Below, one piece after another: positions 21,262 to 31,282 of a stretch of 64,000 nucleotides of DNA; position 1 is the first letter of the stretch; each line of letters begins with the position of its first letter. The notes beneath the pieces are model-generated. The model saw only the letters and a program-made list of their open reading frames with translations. It had not been told where the DNA came from and did no database searches. Origin of the DNA: Scatophagus argus (Eukaryota > Chordata > Actinopteri > Scatophagidae); contig NC_058496.1 in the NCBI RefSeq assembly GCF_020382885.2, positions 4,022,501 through 4,086,500 on the forward strand, given 5' to 3'. The translations under genes and the position numbers were made by a program.

Positions 21262-23304
21262 TCATTTATGAAATTCAGAGAAGCATCCTCCCCTGCATAG
21301 GTGGACGTTGCATATCTTGCAGCCGAAGACGCTTTCATGTCGCAGTCCCTTGTTGGTGCAGTTCCTGCAGCGACGAGAGCGCTCCGACATGCGCTCCAGG
21401 CGGTGTCCGTACTCTATGGGTGAATCGGCGTGTCTCTTGCGTGCTGCCCGCTCCATGCCCCTTGCCCCTTGGTAGTCTCCGATCAGCTGCTGCGCCAGGC
21501 GGACCCGGAAGTGGCGCTGGGTGAACTGTTTGCCGTTGAAACCCGCTGGTGGCGTGCCACCTCGACTCTCCCTCAGGATGATGTAGGCGTTGACGATGCA
21601 CAGATTGACATAGAACCACAGGAAGTAGCGCCACCACTTCTTACATGGCCTGCCCACCTGGTAGCACTCCCTCAGCTGGTCACACAGATCGACACCCCTC
21701 ATGTTCTCCTGGTACAACAGCAAGGGCAGAGGTCGCGGTACACCGAAAGACAATCCTGAGCTCTCCATGCTGTCGCCCTCGCCCTCCCCGTCTGTGTCAT
21801 GCTGCTGCCGGCCTGGACTGATACCCACAATGCCTGGAGCAGAGTTGGTGGAGAGGCAGCTAACCACCTTGACATCCCGTGTCACCGTAGCGACCAGGTT
21901 GCCACGCTGGCACTGATAGAACTCACCCTGGGACAGCTTTCCGACGTTTCGGGGACGGAGGACCTCTGGGTAACCCTTGCGGCCTGGCTGGGTGGGCCCG
22001 CAGGCATACAGTCCATCCCTCAGCAGCCGCTGGAGGAGGGGCACTGAGGTGAAGAAGCTGTCCATGAAGAGGTGGTGGTACTGACCCTCAAGGCCACGCA
22101 CCAGGGAGGTGACCACCCTGTACCCCAGGGCTGCAGCCGCCTCGTCTTCACTGGGCTTGCCCACGTAGATCTTGGCCCGGTGGCAGTAGCCTGAGCGTGA
22201 GTCACACAGCATCCACACGGTCAGCCCCTTCCTCAGGGGCTTGGAGGGCATGTACTGGGTGGGGGAGAAACGTCCCTTCATGACAATGGCACACTTGTCT
22301 ATGGTCAGACAGCGATTGGGCGTGTATGCATCCCACATGGTGTTCTCCACCACATCAAGGAGAGGCCTGACTTTGAAGAGGCCATCATATCCACGCTCTC
22401 CACGCACAGGCTCAGACTCACGGTCACACAGCTGGAGGTACTGGGTGAGCTTTTCAAAGCGCCTGGCTGTCATTGTTTTTTTAAAGCCCGCATTGCCTAT
22501 GAAAATGTCACTGGCCCAGTACATGCCAGTGTCCGGGAGCTGATTGATGCCCATAAGAATATTCAGACCTACATAAGCTTTCATCTCTCTGACATCGGTG
22601 GGGTGCCAGTGGGGGTCTGACTTTCCACTCCTCCTTTGCCGATAGAGGGCGTATTTGTTTGTTTGTTCTACCATGTGTTCAAAAAGAGAATCTGGGAAGA
22701 GTATCCGGAAATAGTCACGGGTGTCAGCATCGTCCCCCAGCGAGTGCTGAGGGCCGCTGACAGCGGAGAATGGTTCGATTGAAATCACCTGGTCAGGTTC
22801 ACCCCAGAAGTCGGGAGAAGTGCAGTCATCGTCCAAGTCATCTTCAAAGCTGAAAAAACTCCTGCGCTGCTCCTCCTCCTCCAAATCGGAGAAATCAATA
22901 TCCGAATCGTTTGAGGTGGTATCAGAGCAGTTGGTGGAGGTAGAATAATAACAGTCCTCTGCGTACTCCTCCTCGTCGTGCTTGATCCCATTACTACCAG
23001 TGACCAGAATTATGTTGCAGCCTCCTCCTGCGATGAAGCTGGCCGCGTCTGCAGTCTCCGCCGCCGCCGCCGCCGCCGCGGCTGCTGTGCTCGTGAATCC
23101 ATTCTCCCCCTCGCCTTCCTCCTCCTCCTCCCGCACTTCGTCTTCCTCGTCCGAGTCTGGCTTTCTGTAAGGAATTTCAAACCACTTCACATCGGCTGAA
23201 AGATTAAGCGGAGAGTCTTGACTGTCGCACACCGTGGTACTTTCTGTGTCCGCGCTAGTTTCCAAAATAGTAAAAAGCTCTCTCCCTTTTCTTGCCGTCG
23301 CCAT
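21262..23304 (-). CDS. piggyBac transposase-derived protein (PGBD-like, intronless, 680 aa)
   Basis: A single open frame encodes a full piggyBac-type transposase. Residues 50-165 are very acidic with a run of nine alanines (74-82). The DDE_Tnp_1_7-type core spans about 195-575. The catalytic acidic residues are in place: D336 (LTIDKCAIVMKGR), D415 (LFMDSFFTS), D539 and D542 (MRGVDLCDQ), followed by KKWWRYF. The C-terminus (646-679) is a cysteine-rich zinc-binding domain with C646, C649, C662, C665, H668, C670, C674 and H679, which in the family binds transposon ends. The gene is GC-rich compared with its flanks. It has no disabling change, its own TATA box, and no terminal inverted repeat or TTAA pair that I could recognise, which favours a domesticated host gene over a mobile copy. 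Which PGBD relative it is cannot be decided by eye. It lies alone, opposite to the arrestin array. Confidence 0.93.
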   Translation of the reverse strand: MATARKGRELFTILETSADTESTTVCDSQDSPLNLSADVKWFEIPYRKPDSDEEDEVREEEEEGEGENGFTSTAAAAAAAAAETADAASFIAGGGCNIILVTGSNGIKHDEEEYAEDCYYSTSTNCSDTTSNDSDIDFSDLEEEEQRRSFFSFEDDLDDDCTSPDFWGEPDQVISIEPFSAVSGPQHSLGDDADTRDYFRILFPDSLFEHMVEQTNKYALYRQRRSGKSDPHWHPTDVREMKAYVGLNILMGINQLPDTGMYWASDIFIGNAGFKKTMTARRFEKLTQYLQLCDRESEPVRGERGYDGLFKVRPLLDVVENTMWDAYTPNRCLTIDKCAIVMKGRFSPTQYMPSKPLRKGLTVWMLCDSRSGYCHRAKIYVGKPSEDEAAAALGYRVVTSLVRGLEGQYHHLFMDSFFTSVPLLQRLLRDGLYACGPTQPGRKGYPEVLRPRNVGKLSQGEFYQCQRGNLVATVTRDVKVVSCLSTNSAPGIVGISPGRQQHDTDGEGEGDSMESSGLSFGVPRPLPLLLYQENMRGVDLCDQLRECYQVGRPCKKWWRYFLWFYVNLCIVNAYIILRESRGGTPPAGFNGKQFTQRHFRVRLAQQLIGDYQGARGMERAARKRHADSPIEYGHRLERMSERSRRCRNCTNKGLRHESVFGCKICNVHLCRGGCFSEFHK
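23057..23080. repeat. (CCG)n run coding for poly-alanine
   Basis: Eight CCG/GCC units inside the piggyBac-derived gene, read on the - strand as part of its nine-alanine stretch. Length variation here would change the alanine tract without a frameshift. Confidence 0.9.
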
Positions 23305-23334
23305 GTCGGGGTATTAAAGTGCCCCTGCATGAGT

Positions 23335-23345
23335 CTTTTTATATA
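23335..23345 (-). promoter_or_regulatory. TATA box of the piggyBac-derived gene
   Basis: On the - strand this reads TATATAAAAAG, about 31-41 bases before the ATG at 23304. Transcription would start only a few bases before the start codon, so the leader would be very short, or a further upstream start may be used. Confidence 0.5.
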
Positions 23346-23349
23346 GATT

Positions 23350-25197
23350 TTTTCAACGTGGAAAAATAATCGCACAAACCGGCCATCCGAAATGAACTGA
23401 TGTGCACTTAACGGCAGCCTCTTCTCAAAAACTTGCTGGTCGTGGACCTATGCGGCGTCTATAAGCTTGATTCTCATTGTTTCCGCTCCTGGTTTTTCTG
23501 GGCTTTGTAGCGCAGTGTGGCCGCAGACGTCAGAAGCTGCATGCATGTCCTGCTTTGTAGGGCGTTTTGCGACTGCAGCTGGTGGGGTTGCTAGTTCGCT
23601 AGGCTGGCAGATGGCCGCTTGCTGTTCTAATGCCCGCTGGCATTCACCACTATCAATAAGCCGGATACCCATCTCTGAGGCCGCGGAGATACACAAACCA
23701 CTGCGTAAAAAGCCAAACATCACAATCTTATGCTGTCAATCAGTTGTCTAACATAACAGCTGTGGACGTGAAAACTTTCCAGTGTCCACTGTGTCCACAG
23801 CTCACACAAAGTACAAATGGTGTCGTTTCGCCCAAAATTTAAAGTTTATTGAGGCTGTTGTGTGTGCATTCGTTCATAATAAGGAAACGCGTAAAACGCA
23901 AACGGCGTGATTAAAACGCAGTGATGGCTGCTGCCACATGACACGGGACGCCTTGTTCGCCCCTCTGATAATCAGACTACACACTGAACTCGGGCAGAGG
24001 AGCAGCTTGTTCATTCATAAACATGCTTCTTTCCTCTGACAGGTTCCTACATGAATCTGAAGCCCTATAGGCTATTGTGGAATTAGGGACCTCCCTCTAT
24101 TTTCTGAATGTGGGCAGATACTCTTGTGTTTTATTCCAGGACTCAGGGTGAAGAGCCTTTCCTGATGAGGTTGATTGATCATCTGCTGCTTGTGCCTACA
24201 GACCCACGATGTGCAGGCATTTTCAGTGTTTGTGCCGGCCTGTTTTTAATTAGACCTGTTGTTTTCTGTATGAAACCAGCCCATCACATTGCCAGACGCT
24301 TTTCAGTTGCACACCTGTAACACTGTGTTTGGGCAGGCCAGTATAACAGTGTAGTTCTGTTTAGACTTGTAGCCATGCGTGTTTTAATTATTATTTATAA
24401 ACAAGCCACTTATCGTTTCCCATGTGCTCTCCCTCAGGTGTAACACCCCTGTGGTAAGCAGAGGGAGCTCTAAATGGACTTTGGGATGTGTTATGTGAGA
24501 GTGGACTCTCCGACCCCGGATATTTTCCTACCATCACAGTATTAATGCAGACGAGATACAGTGTAGCATGTTTTGTGTGTGGCTCGATGCTGCCTTATTC
24601 CACACACGTAAGCAGCGTAGTCGGTTAGGTTCATTGCAATACACGTGTGTATACATGGGTTTGACTTAAAAACAACAGAACTTCAGTCATGGATTTTTTG
24701 CTTGCTTGGGAGGAGACTAGTTAAGTCATCTCTTCTCGTATGGGGGGGGGATGGGCTGCAGGAAGGGTCCTTTCCAAATTCCTTTAGCTGTGGCCTGAGT
24801 CTACATGGCTGGCTGAGCACTGGGTTGCTGCCCCTGAGCCCTGTAGCCGAGGCACAATTTATGCGTCCTTCCTCGCTAGCTTATTGCACAGAGTCTTGTT
24901 GCCTCAGTGGTATCATATTGCCTCTCTGAGCTCCAGGCCTTATTGCTGTTTGTGTTTGCAGAGAAGGCATTGAAGCTGTGCTGTTCAAGCAGTGTACACT
25001 GGGAACCAGTATGTTGGAAAACAGTGGAAAATGAGGGAGGCTGTGGACCTCCGATATCCAGCCCAAAAATAGAAGTAAGGAAAAAAAATGTCTCACTCCA
25101 GCATTTCCAGGCCCCTGGAGCAGAGTACTGCAGCAGACCCCTCCGAGACTCCCGCGGTGGGGTGGAGAGACGCCGACCAATGGGGGCTCAGGCGTTC
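23350..25197. other. CpG-richer flank and intergenic DNA upstream of the piggyBac-derived gene
   Basis: 23400-23960 has several CpG dinucleotides (for example ACGCGTAAAACGCAAACGGCG at 23886) and may be part of the promoter region. Beyond it I see no gene. Short open frames are not supported by splice or family signals. Confidence 0.4.
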
Positions 25198-25480
25198 AGT
25201 GTGTGTGTGTGTGTGTGTGTGCGTCTGTGTCTGTGCAGCTAACTCAGCTCCTCCACAGCTCAGATCCTGTTCTCATGGATGGGTTCAGAGATGGTTTCTG
25301 TGTGTGTTTCAGTGTGTGTGTGTGTGTGTGCATCTGCCAGTCTGTGAGCAAATGGTGCAACACTGCAGCCCCTGCTAAAGACAGACCAACCCGTCTCTCT
25401 GTCATTCTCTGTCATAGTGTATACTGTGTGTCTGTATACTGTGTGTGTGTGTGTGTCTGTATACTCTGTGTGTGTGTCAG
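25198..25480. repeat. Cluster of three (GT)n tracts
   Basis: GT runs at about 25198-25220, 25313-25330 and 25439-25458, separated by unique sequence. Confidence 0.9.
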
Positions 25481-25780
25481 TGAGAAGCTTATTAATTGTG
25501 ATGTCTTTTTCAAGTGCCAGTGGCATCTTCAGTCTAAGATGTTGTGAAAGCATGCCAGCGTGGTAGCAACTTATCAGCTGATTTAAACAGAGGAGTATTC
25601 ATAATCTAAATAAACTAAGATACATTTTTATGAAAACTGTGTACACTGTTTTCCTGTTCATTTAGAGAACCCAATTACTTTGCCAAATAATTGCTGTGAT
25701 TATTTGGGCAAGTAATGGGGTGTGATAATACTGACCTTGAAAAACACTCACCTGGTCAACCCCCCCCCCCCCCTCCTCCA

Positions 25781-25813
25781 AGTACTGTACTGTTTAGGCA
25801 ACAGTACAGTACT
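25781..25813. repeat. Perfect 14-bp inverted repeat (5-nt loop)
   Basis: AGTACTGTACTGTT at 25781-25794 pairs exactly with AACAGTACAGTACT at 25800-25813. It follows a 14-base poly-C tract (about 25760-25773). Each arm itself contains the palindrome AGTACT. Confidence 0.92.
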
Positions 25814-25825
25814 GCCCTCTTGTGG
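25812..25825 (-). promoter_or_regulatory. CTCF-like motif, imperfect
   Basis: On the - strand this reads CCACAAGAGGGCAG, matching 13 of 14 positions of the CTCF core CCASYAGRKGGCRS. It abuts the hairpin at 25781-25813. Confidence 0.3.
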
Positions 25826-26330
25826 TGGAAAGAAGTAACTGCTTTGGAGTAAAGATGGCCAAAGTGTATCATGGTTGTGTATTTTCATTGTCAGAACATA
25901 AGTCTGATACTTTGGTGTATTTAATGATATAAAAAAAGAAGTAATTGTTAAGATCAGGTGTGACAGAAAGCATAAAAGCCATATTTTGCTGTAAAGTAGA
26001 TGTTTTCAAACTTTAGCCTGCACAGATGCCAGCAATCTGCACACCACCTGTTTTGTTTCTTAATACTAATAACTAAAAAAGAATATGGTAATAATAGAGA
26101 ACATTTAAAAATTATAAGTAAGAACAAATTGTGATTAACAGCTCTCTCTGTTTGTTAAAAACCAGTCATACCATTTACTGTGTTGAAAAGCTATGAAGGG
26201 AAACACTCACATAGGGTCTACACATCTTGTATTTGAGATGAGGAAATATTTTGCATCAGGCAAAAATTAGGCAACACGTTATGCTAAAGAAAAAAAAGAT
26301 GCCCTTGGAACCTTTAAAATATAAATGTAG

Positions 26331-26344
26331 CCACTAGATGGCGG
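26331..26344 (+). promoter_or_regulatory. CTCF-like motif, full consensus match
   Basis: CCACTAGATGGCGG matches every position of the vertebrate CTCF core CCASYAGRKGGCRS. It lies in the gene-free stretch between the arrestin/piggyBac block and the tmem167a/xrcc4 block, which would suit a domain boundary. This is motif evidence only. Confidence 0.4.
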
Positions 26345-29300
26345 TAGATGACAGAATACCTGTGGGTGGGTTTCATTTCACCGAGCACCATGTTTTATGC
26401 CTTTGTGGATTTAAATGTTTTTATGAGATCTTTGTGTCTGCCTCTCACACACCAACCTTAGATCTGACTTGGCTCTGGGTCACCAGACCATGTGTTCCTC
26501 ATTAAGGACTAATAAGACCTGGTCAATGAGACCTTGGCTCTGGTTTTGGCACATTTTCTGAGCCTCTGCTGGTTCTGGTCTCAGTCAAATTCGAGATGCG
26601 GGATGTCCTAATTATCACGGCCATTTATCACGTTTAGTCACAAAGTTCTGTCTTTTTAAAGTCATTCTTATTTTCAGGTTTAACGTGGCCCAATTAAAAC
26701 CCAGATTCTCTGGTCTGAGGAAAACCACGAAAGGAGGTGAGTTTATTAACACGAAGAATAAAAGTTAAATATCCCGCACTCTTACCCATCCTGTGGTGAA
26801 TGTGAAACCCGGTTTCTGCATGCTGAACTGCACATTTGATGAATCTATCAGAGTGCTGATGTCCAACTGAATTTCGATCATCACGTCTTTGTTTGACTCA
26901 GATGGCTTCGTGCCTCCTTGCAAACATGTCTGTCTTCACATGTTGTTTTCTGTTGCTGAAGGTTCAAAAGATGGTCTGACAGAGCATTTTGGGACCATTT
27001 TAATGTCTGTCCTTACTCTCATAATAGCCAGTGCATTAATGTAGACATCACAGTGTCTTTCACACCACCTTATCAACAGGACAGAAGATCAAGAATCTGC
27101 AGGGTCCAAACTTTGAACTTCCCAGCTGATCATTATTGGTTTGTGAGTTATGAGTTATTGTACCTCTCGGATTGTCTCTCCAGGCAGAAAGTTTTTTAAT
27201 GCTTCAATTAGTTGCATAGGGAATCCCATTTTGCCCTCTGCTTCACAGTGTGGGTGTCTTATTGTTGTCATATGATGAATGACGCAGGAGGACAACAAAA
27301 TACGACATGTTTGAGGATTGCGCAAAAAGTGTTTTGTCTGCTCCATGCAGAGAATGACCGGAACAATTTTCACGTTAATAACCAAATACATCAATTGTTT
27401 CAAAGAATGTGTCACTATAACTCACACCACCCTTTGCAAGCATTCATGGGAAACTGAGCATCGCTATTGGTACATAATGAATGTTCTGTAGTGGGGGCCG
27501 GAGTGCAGAGTGCTCATCATTAGCCCCTTCAGTTTAATGCTCTGCTGTGATTTTATAAGTAACGATAAATCATCTGGTGTTGCGTCCGAGTCTCCCAGAT
27601 TACAAGAACTGTTTACATGTTGCCTTTAATTAGATCCAAATGGCCTGGATGGGAAAGACATCAACAAATGGATTGTGGTTGTTATGAATAATTATTTAGC
27701 AGTGCTGTAAGAAACAAACAATGCCTTCAGTTCGCTGGCAGATGTTTGGTACTCTCTTGGAAGATGCACCTTGTGTTGCACTAACCTGACATCCAATGAT
27801 ATTCATTCATTGTACACGCTGGAGTCCAAAACAAAATGTAAATAAAACCAAATGCAATCACTTGGAAGTAAGCAGTGTTTTAAAAAGTGTACCTGAGCCC
27901 ATGTAGTAATATCCTTAGCACAGTCATGTGTTCTACAAACAGTGTCCCTCTCCACATCGCTTGCTTGTGAACGACTGAGCCTTTTGAGGATGTCTCTTTC
28001 ATACCCAATCATGACACTATCAACTGCTACCTGTTTACCTGGGAAATGTTCCAAACAGGTGTTTTCTGAGCTTTCACAAGACTTTCCTAGGTTTTTGTCA
28101 CACTTGTCCCAGCTCGTTCAAAGTGCGTTGCTGGATTCAAATTAAGCAGAAATCCACAAAAATCCACAAATTTAATGAGGCAAAACATTAAATACAATGT
28201 CTTTGTTTTTAATTTAATTTAATATACCAAAAAGGATTTGTTTTATTTATGTTTTACAGAACATCCCATTTTTGTTTTGATTAGACAACAAAAAGGGACA
28301 AACGTAAATGTCTGTGAACAGATCGCATCTCGCAGTTTCTCGGTAGGGATTATGGAGTTATTACGTTGTTGTTATGCCTAATCTCAGTGGATAAGTGTCT
28401 CCTTCCTGTTTTCCCTGCGTTTCAGCATCAAGCAAGGACTCATGCATCACTTAATGAACCCTAACTGTGAGAAAACACTTATCTAAAACACTTTTCTCTA
28501 ACTTCAAAGGTAGCACATTCGTTTCGATGACAAATCACTTTCTCAACACTTGGCCTCAACCCCTGAGCCTTTGTTTCATATCTGTTGCCTGCATTTGAAA
28601 TGCTGCCACCAGCCAAGCTCTGACTTGTGGGAGCTTGACTGCACTTATGATTCTGCAGTGGGACTTTTTATATGAACTATGACTGGAAGCAACGATGCTT
28701 CCAGGTAGGTGTGAGTGTAAGAGAAAGTTAGGAAGCTTGTGAGTCTCTGTCCTTCTCTCTTTGTGTCTTTTTTCTTCCCGTGGAGAGTAAATCAATGGAT
28801 TCTGTAGTCCTGTTAATGCTGCCCCCCTCACATTGGGTCAGCACAGGGAGGAAGTGGCCACATATGGACCTTGTTACCATCCCTTGATGTGCACTTCAGG
28901 TCACAGAACACGGGGGCATGTGGCCTTGTGTGTGTGTGTGCGTGTGTGTGTGAGGGACACTCTACAAATGCCTTTAATCCTGGTGCACAACTACTACCAC
29001 TTGTCTAAAGCCATACTTCTAGGTCACCACTGTAATTGGTACCTCCTATTGGTTCTTAGTGTGACCACAGCTTCTATATTTGATGTTCAAATTAAAAGAG
29101 CCATATATATATATATATATATTGTTCTTTTTATTTTAAAACTGACTTGTACTCGTGTTGCTCCTGCAGCCTAAACTGGACTGCTGTGAAGGACGACTTT
29201 GGACAGGAAAGGTGGATTGTGAAAGAACCTAAACATTCTCACGGCTTCGGCAAACAGAAAAGAGAAGGAAAATATTTCAAAGTGAGGAGACTAACATCCC

Positions 29301-30479
29301 TTCTGCAAGTGTTTGTGTTGAACACAAACTATTTCCCGAGCTGTCCGTAAACCATAGGTGATTTTTTTCCATCATGAGCGCAAAGTTTTACGAGTGAGAG
29401 GGGGAATAATACATCTGCATGTGGCACTGCTTGTTTGAACATGTCAAGCAAGACCTCCATGAGAGACAAATGACACCACGGGGGTGTTTTTCATGTATTT
29501 CTCAAATTCAGCTTTTGAGTTTAATTCCAGTAAGTTACTACTGTGTGTTGGTTTCATATGTTTGTTATCAGTTTATTCTAAAGGAGATGAGAAGTCTTTT
29601 TTTTTTGTAAATATCTGTTCACACAGATCTGTTCCCTTACTGTTGTGGCAAAGAGCAGAGAAGCCTGCTAAGACGAGACATCATGTCCCCCTCTCAGCCT
29701 GAGTCATGTCTGAGAGACCAGGAGGGGACAGAGGAGCCATTGTAGCACTCTGTGTTCCCACATTTGAAAAACTTGTCTCATCTGGGCAAAAATATTTTTC
29801 TTTTGACTTGGAAACATGCAGGATTAGTTGAATGATAGTCCCACATAACAAGTGTGAGATTTATAGACACAAATAATGAAGGGCTCTCTGCCAACTGGCT
29901 TGCTACAGTATCTGGAAAATAGAAAAAAAGTTGAGAATGTGTGAATTCTCTTAATGGCCTGATGTGATCAACCGTTTTGATTGAATTTTCCTCCTGTTTT
30001 ATCTTCACATCACATACTGCACCTGTAATCCCATGGAGCAAACAACTAACAGTGATGAGGAGATTCACAGAGTAAGTGGAACAATAACAGCACACTGAGC
30101 TGGTGGCAGAGGGGAACTGAACTGAAGATGTGTTGAATCACAGCCAAAGAGCTGCCTCGTCTGCTGCCCCACAGTAAAGACTGGATGCTCTAAATGTGTC
30201 TCGTATAGCTTATCTCCTGCCAGTGTAATGTGTGGAACAGATGGAGTCTAAGTGTTGTTTCAGTCTTCACTTGTCTTTCCTTACAAGCACAACACGGGAG
30301 GCCTCGGTGAAGAGTTATTTCTTTTTATTTATTTATTTCTTAACTGCATTGTTTGCCTGAGGATTTGAAACCGCGAGCATTCTCAGTGCTGGCTTTTCCA
30401 CACATTTATTTACCCCGCAAACTTCAATTCTGCAGTGACAGATTTTATTTGATTTGTAATATTGTCACAAACTGACCTC
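26345..30479. other. Gene-free region, part 1
   Basis: No gene is supported. It contains a (GT)n run at 28928-28952 and (AT)n at 29103-29122. A possible but unsupported exon lies at 29170-29281, and an AT-rich block at 27540-27710 has several homeodomain-like TAATTA/ATTA motifs. Confidence 0.55.
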
Positions 30480-30960
30480 TAACCTTTTACATTGGTGTAA
30501 GGTCGCAAATTTACTCACATATTGTCAAGTGACATATTTGTACCTTACTGGAGTATTTCCATTTGAAATCACTGTAGAATTCTACAAATATTATGCTTTC
30601 TACTTCATTATGTTTATGTGTATTTATTGGTTACTTTTAGATTCAGATTTTATATACAAACAAACATACAGCCATAACTAATATACTATTGAATTAACAA
30701 TCAGCCTTTGCAAAAACAGTGTCCCTTTGTCATGTTTTAAACTAAAAATACTCACCGATAAATAAACAGTAAAAATCAAAGACTGAAGTCTTTTCCTGCC
30801 CCATTAAACAGCATCGACTGGACTAAACTTTCTAAGCGTAAAGTGGTCAGATACACACTGATACATCAGAACGAACCATCTTTAACCTTTAGCTGACAAT
30901 ACTTGTGCACTTGTACTCCAGTAGGATTTCCAAAGCAGGACTTGTGACATAACTTATTGT
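30480..30960 (-). repeat. Fish interspersed repeat, reverse copy
   Basis: TACCTTACTGGAGTATTTCC at 30542 and GACAATACTTGTGCACTTGT near 30894 are diagnostic pieces of the same dispersed family seen at 3474-3545 and 17563-18010. Boundaries are approximate and the copy is diverged. Confidence 0.5.
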
Positions 30961-31089
30961 GGTATGTATGTGTGTGTGTTTATGTGTGTGTATCTGTGTA
31001 TGTATGCATGCCTATAAATTATACATTATTGTATGATGAACGTATGTGTATCGATGTATATATGTGTGTTTATATATATCACTATTCTA

Positions 31090-31282
31090 TAAATTATTAC
31101 AGTATATATTGAAGTAACTAGGGAGAAGGGGTGAGATTGAATAAGCTTTGGCTTCTTCCCACTCCTTTTGAACATAAATAAGTGTTAAGTCTTGTTGTTT
31201 CACTGTGTGATTGTTTCATTTCTGTTTTTGTTTATCTATGTTCAAATAAAAAATCAAAACAAAACAAAAAAAAAAACTTTTA
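31090..31282 (+). mobile_element. LINE-like 3' tail with A-rich end
   Basis: GAATAAGCTTTGGCTTCTTC, then CCACTCCTTTTGAACATAA, then a T-rich tract and AAATAAAAAATC followed by poly-A, resembles the 3' end of a common fish non-LTR element. No coding part is present. Confidence 0.45.

Noticed and set aside
21074-23420. Terminal inverted repeats and TTAA target sites around the piggyBac-derived gene
   Set aside because: TTAA occurs by chance in this AT-rich DNA. I found no matching inverted ends at plausible distances, so no mobile element boundary is claimed.
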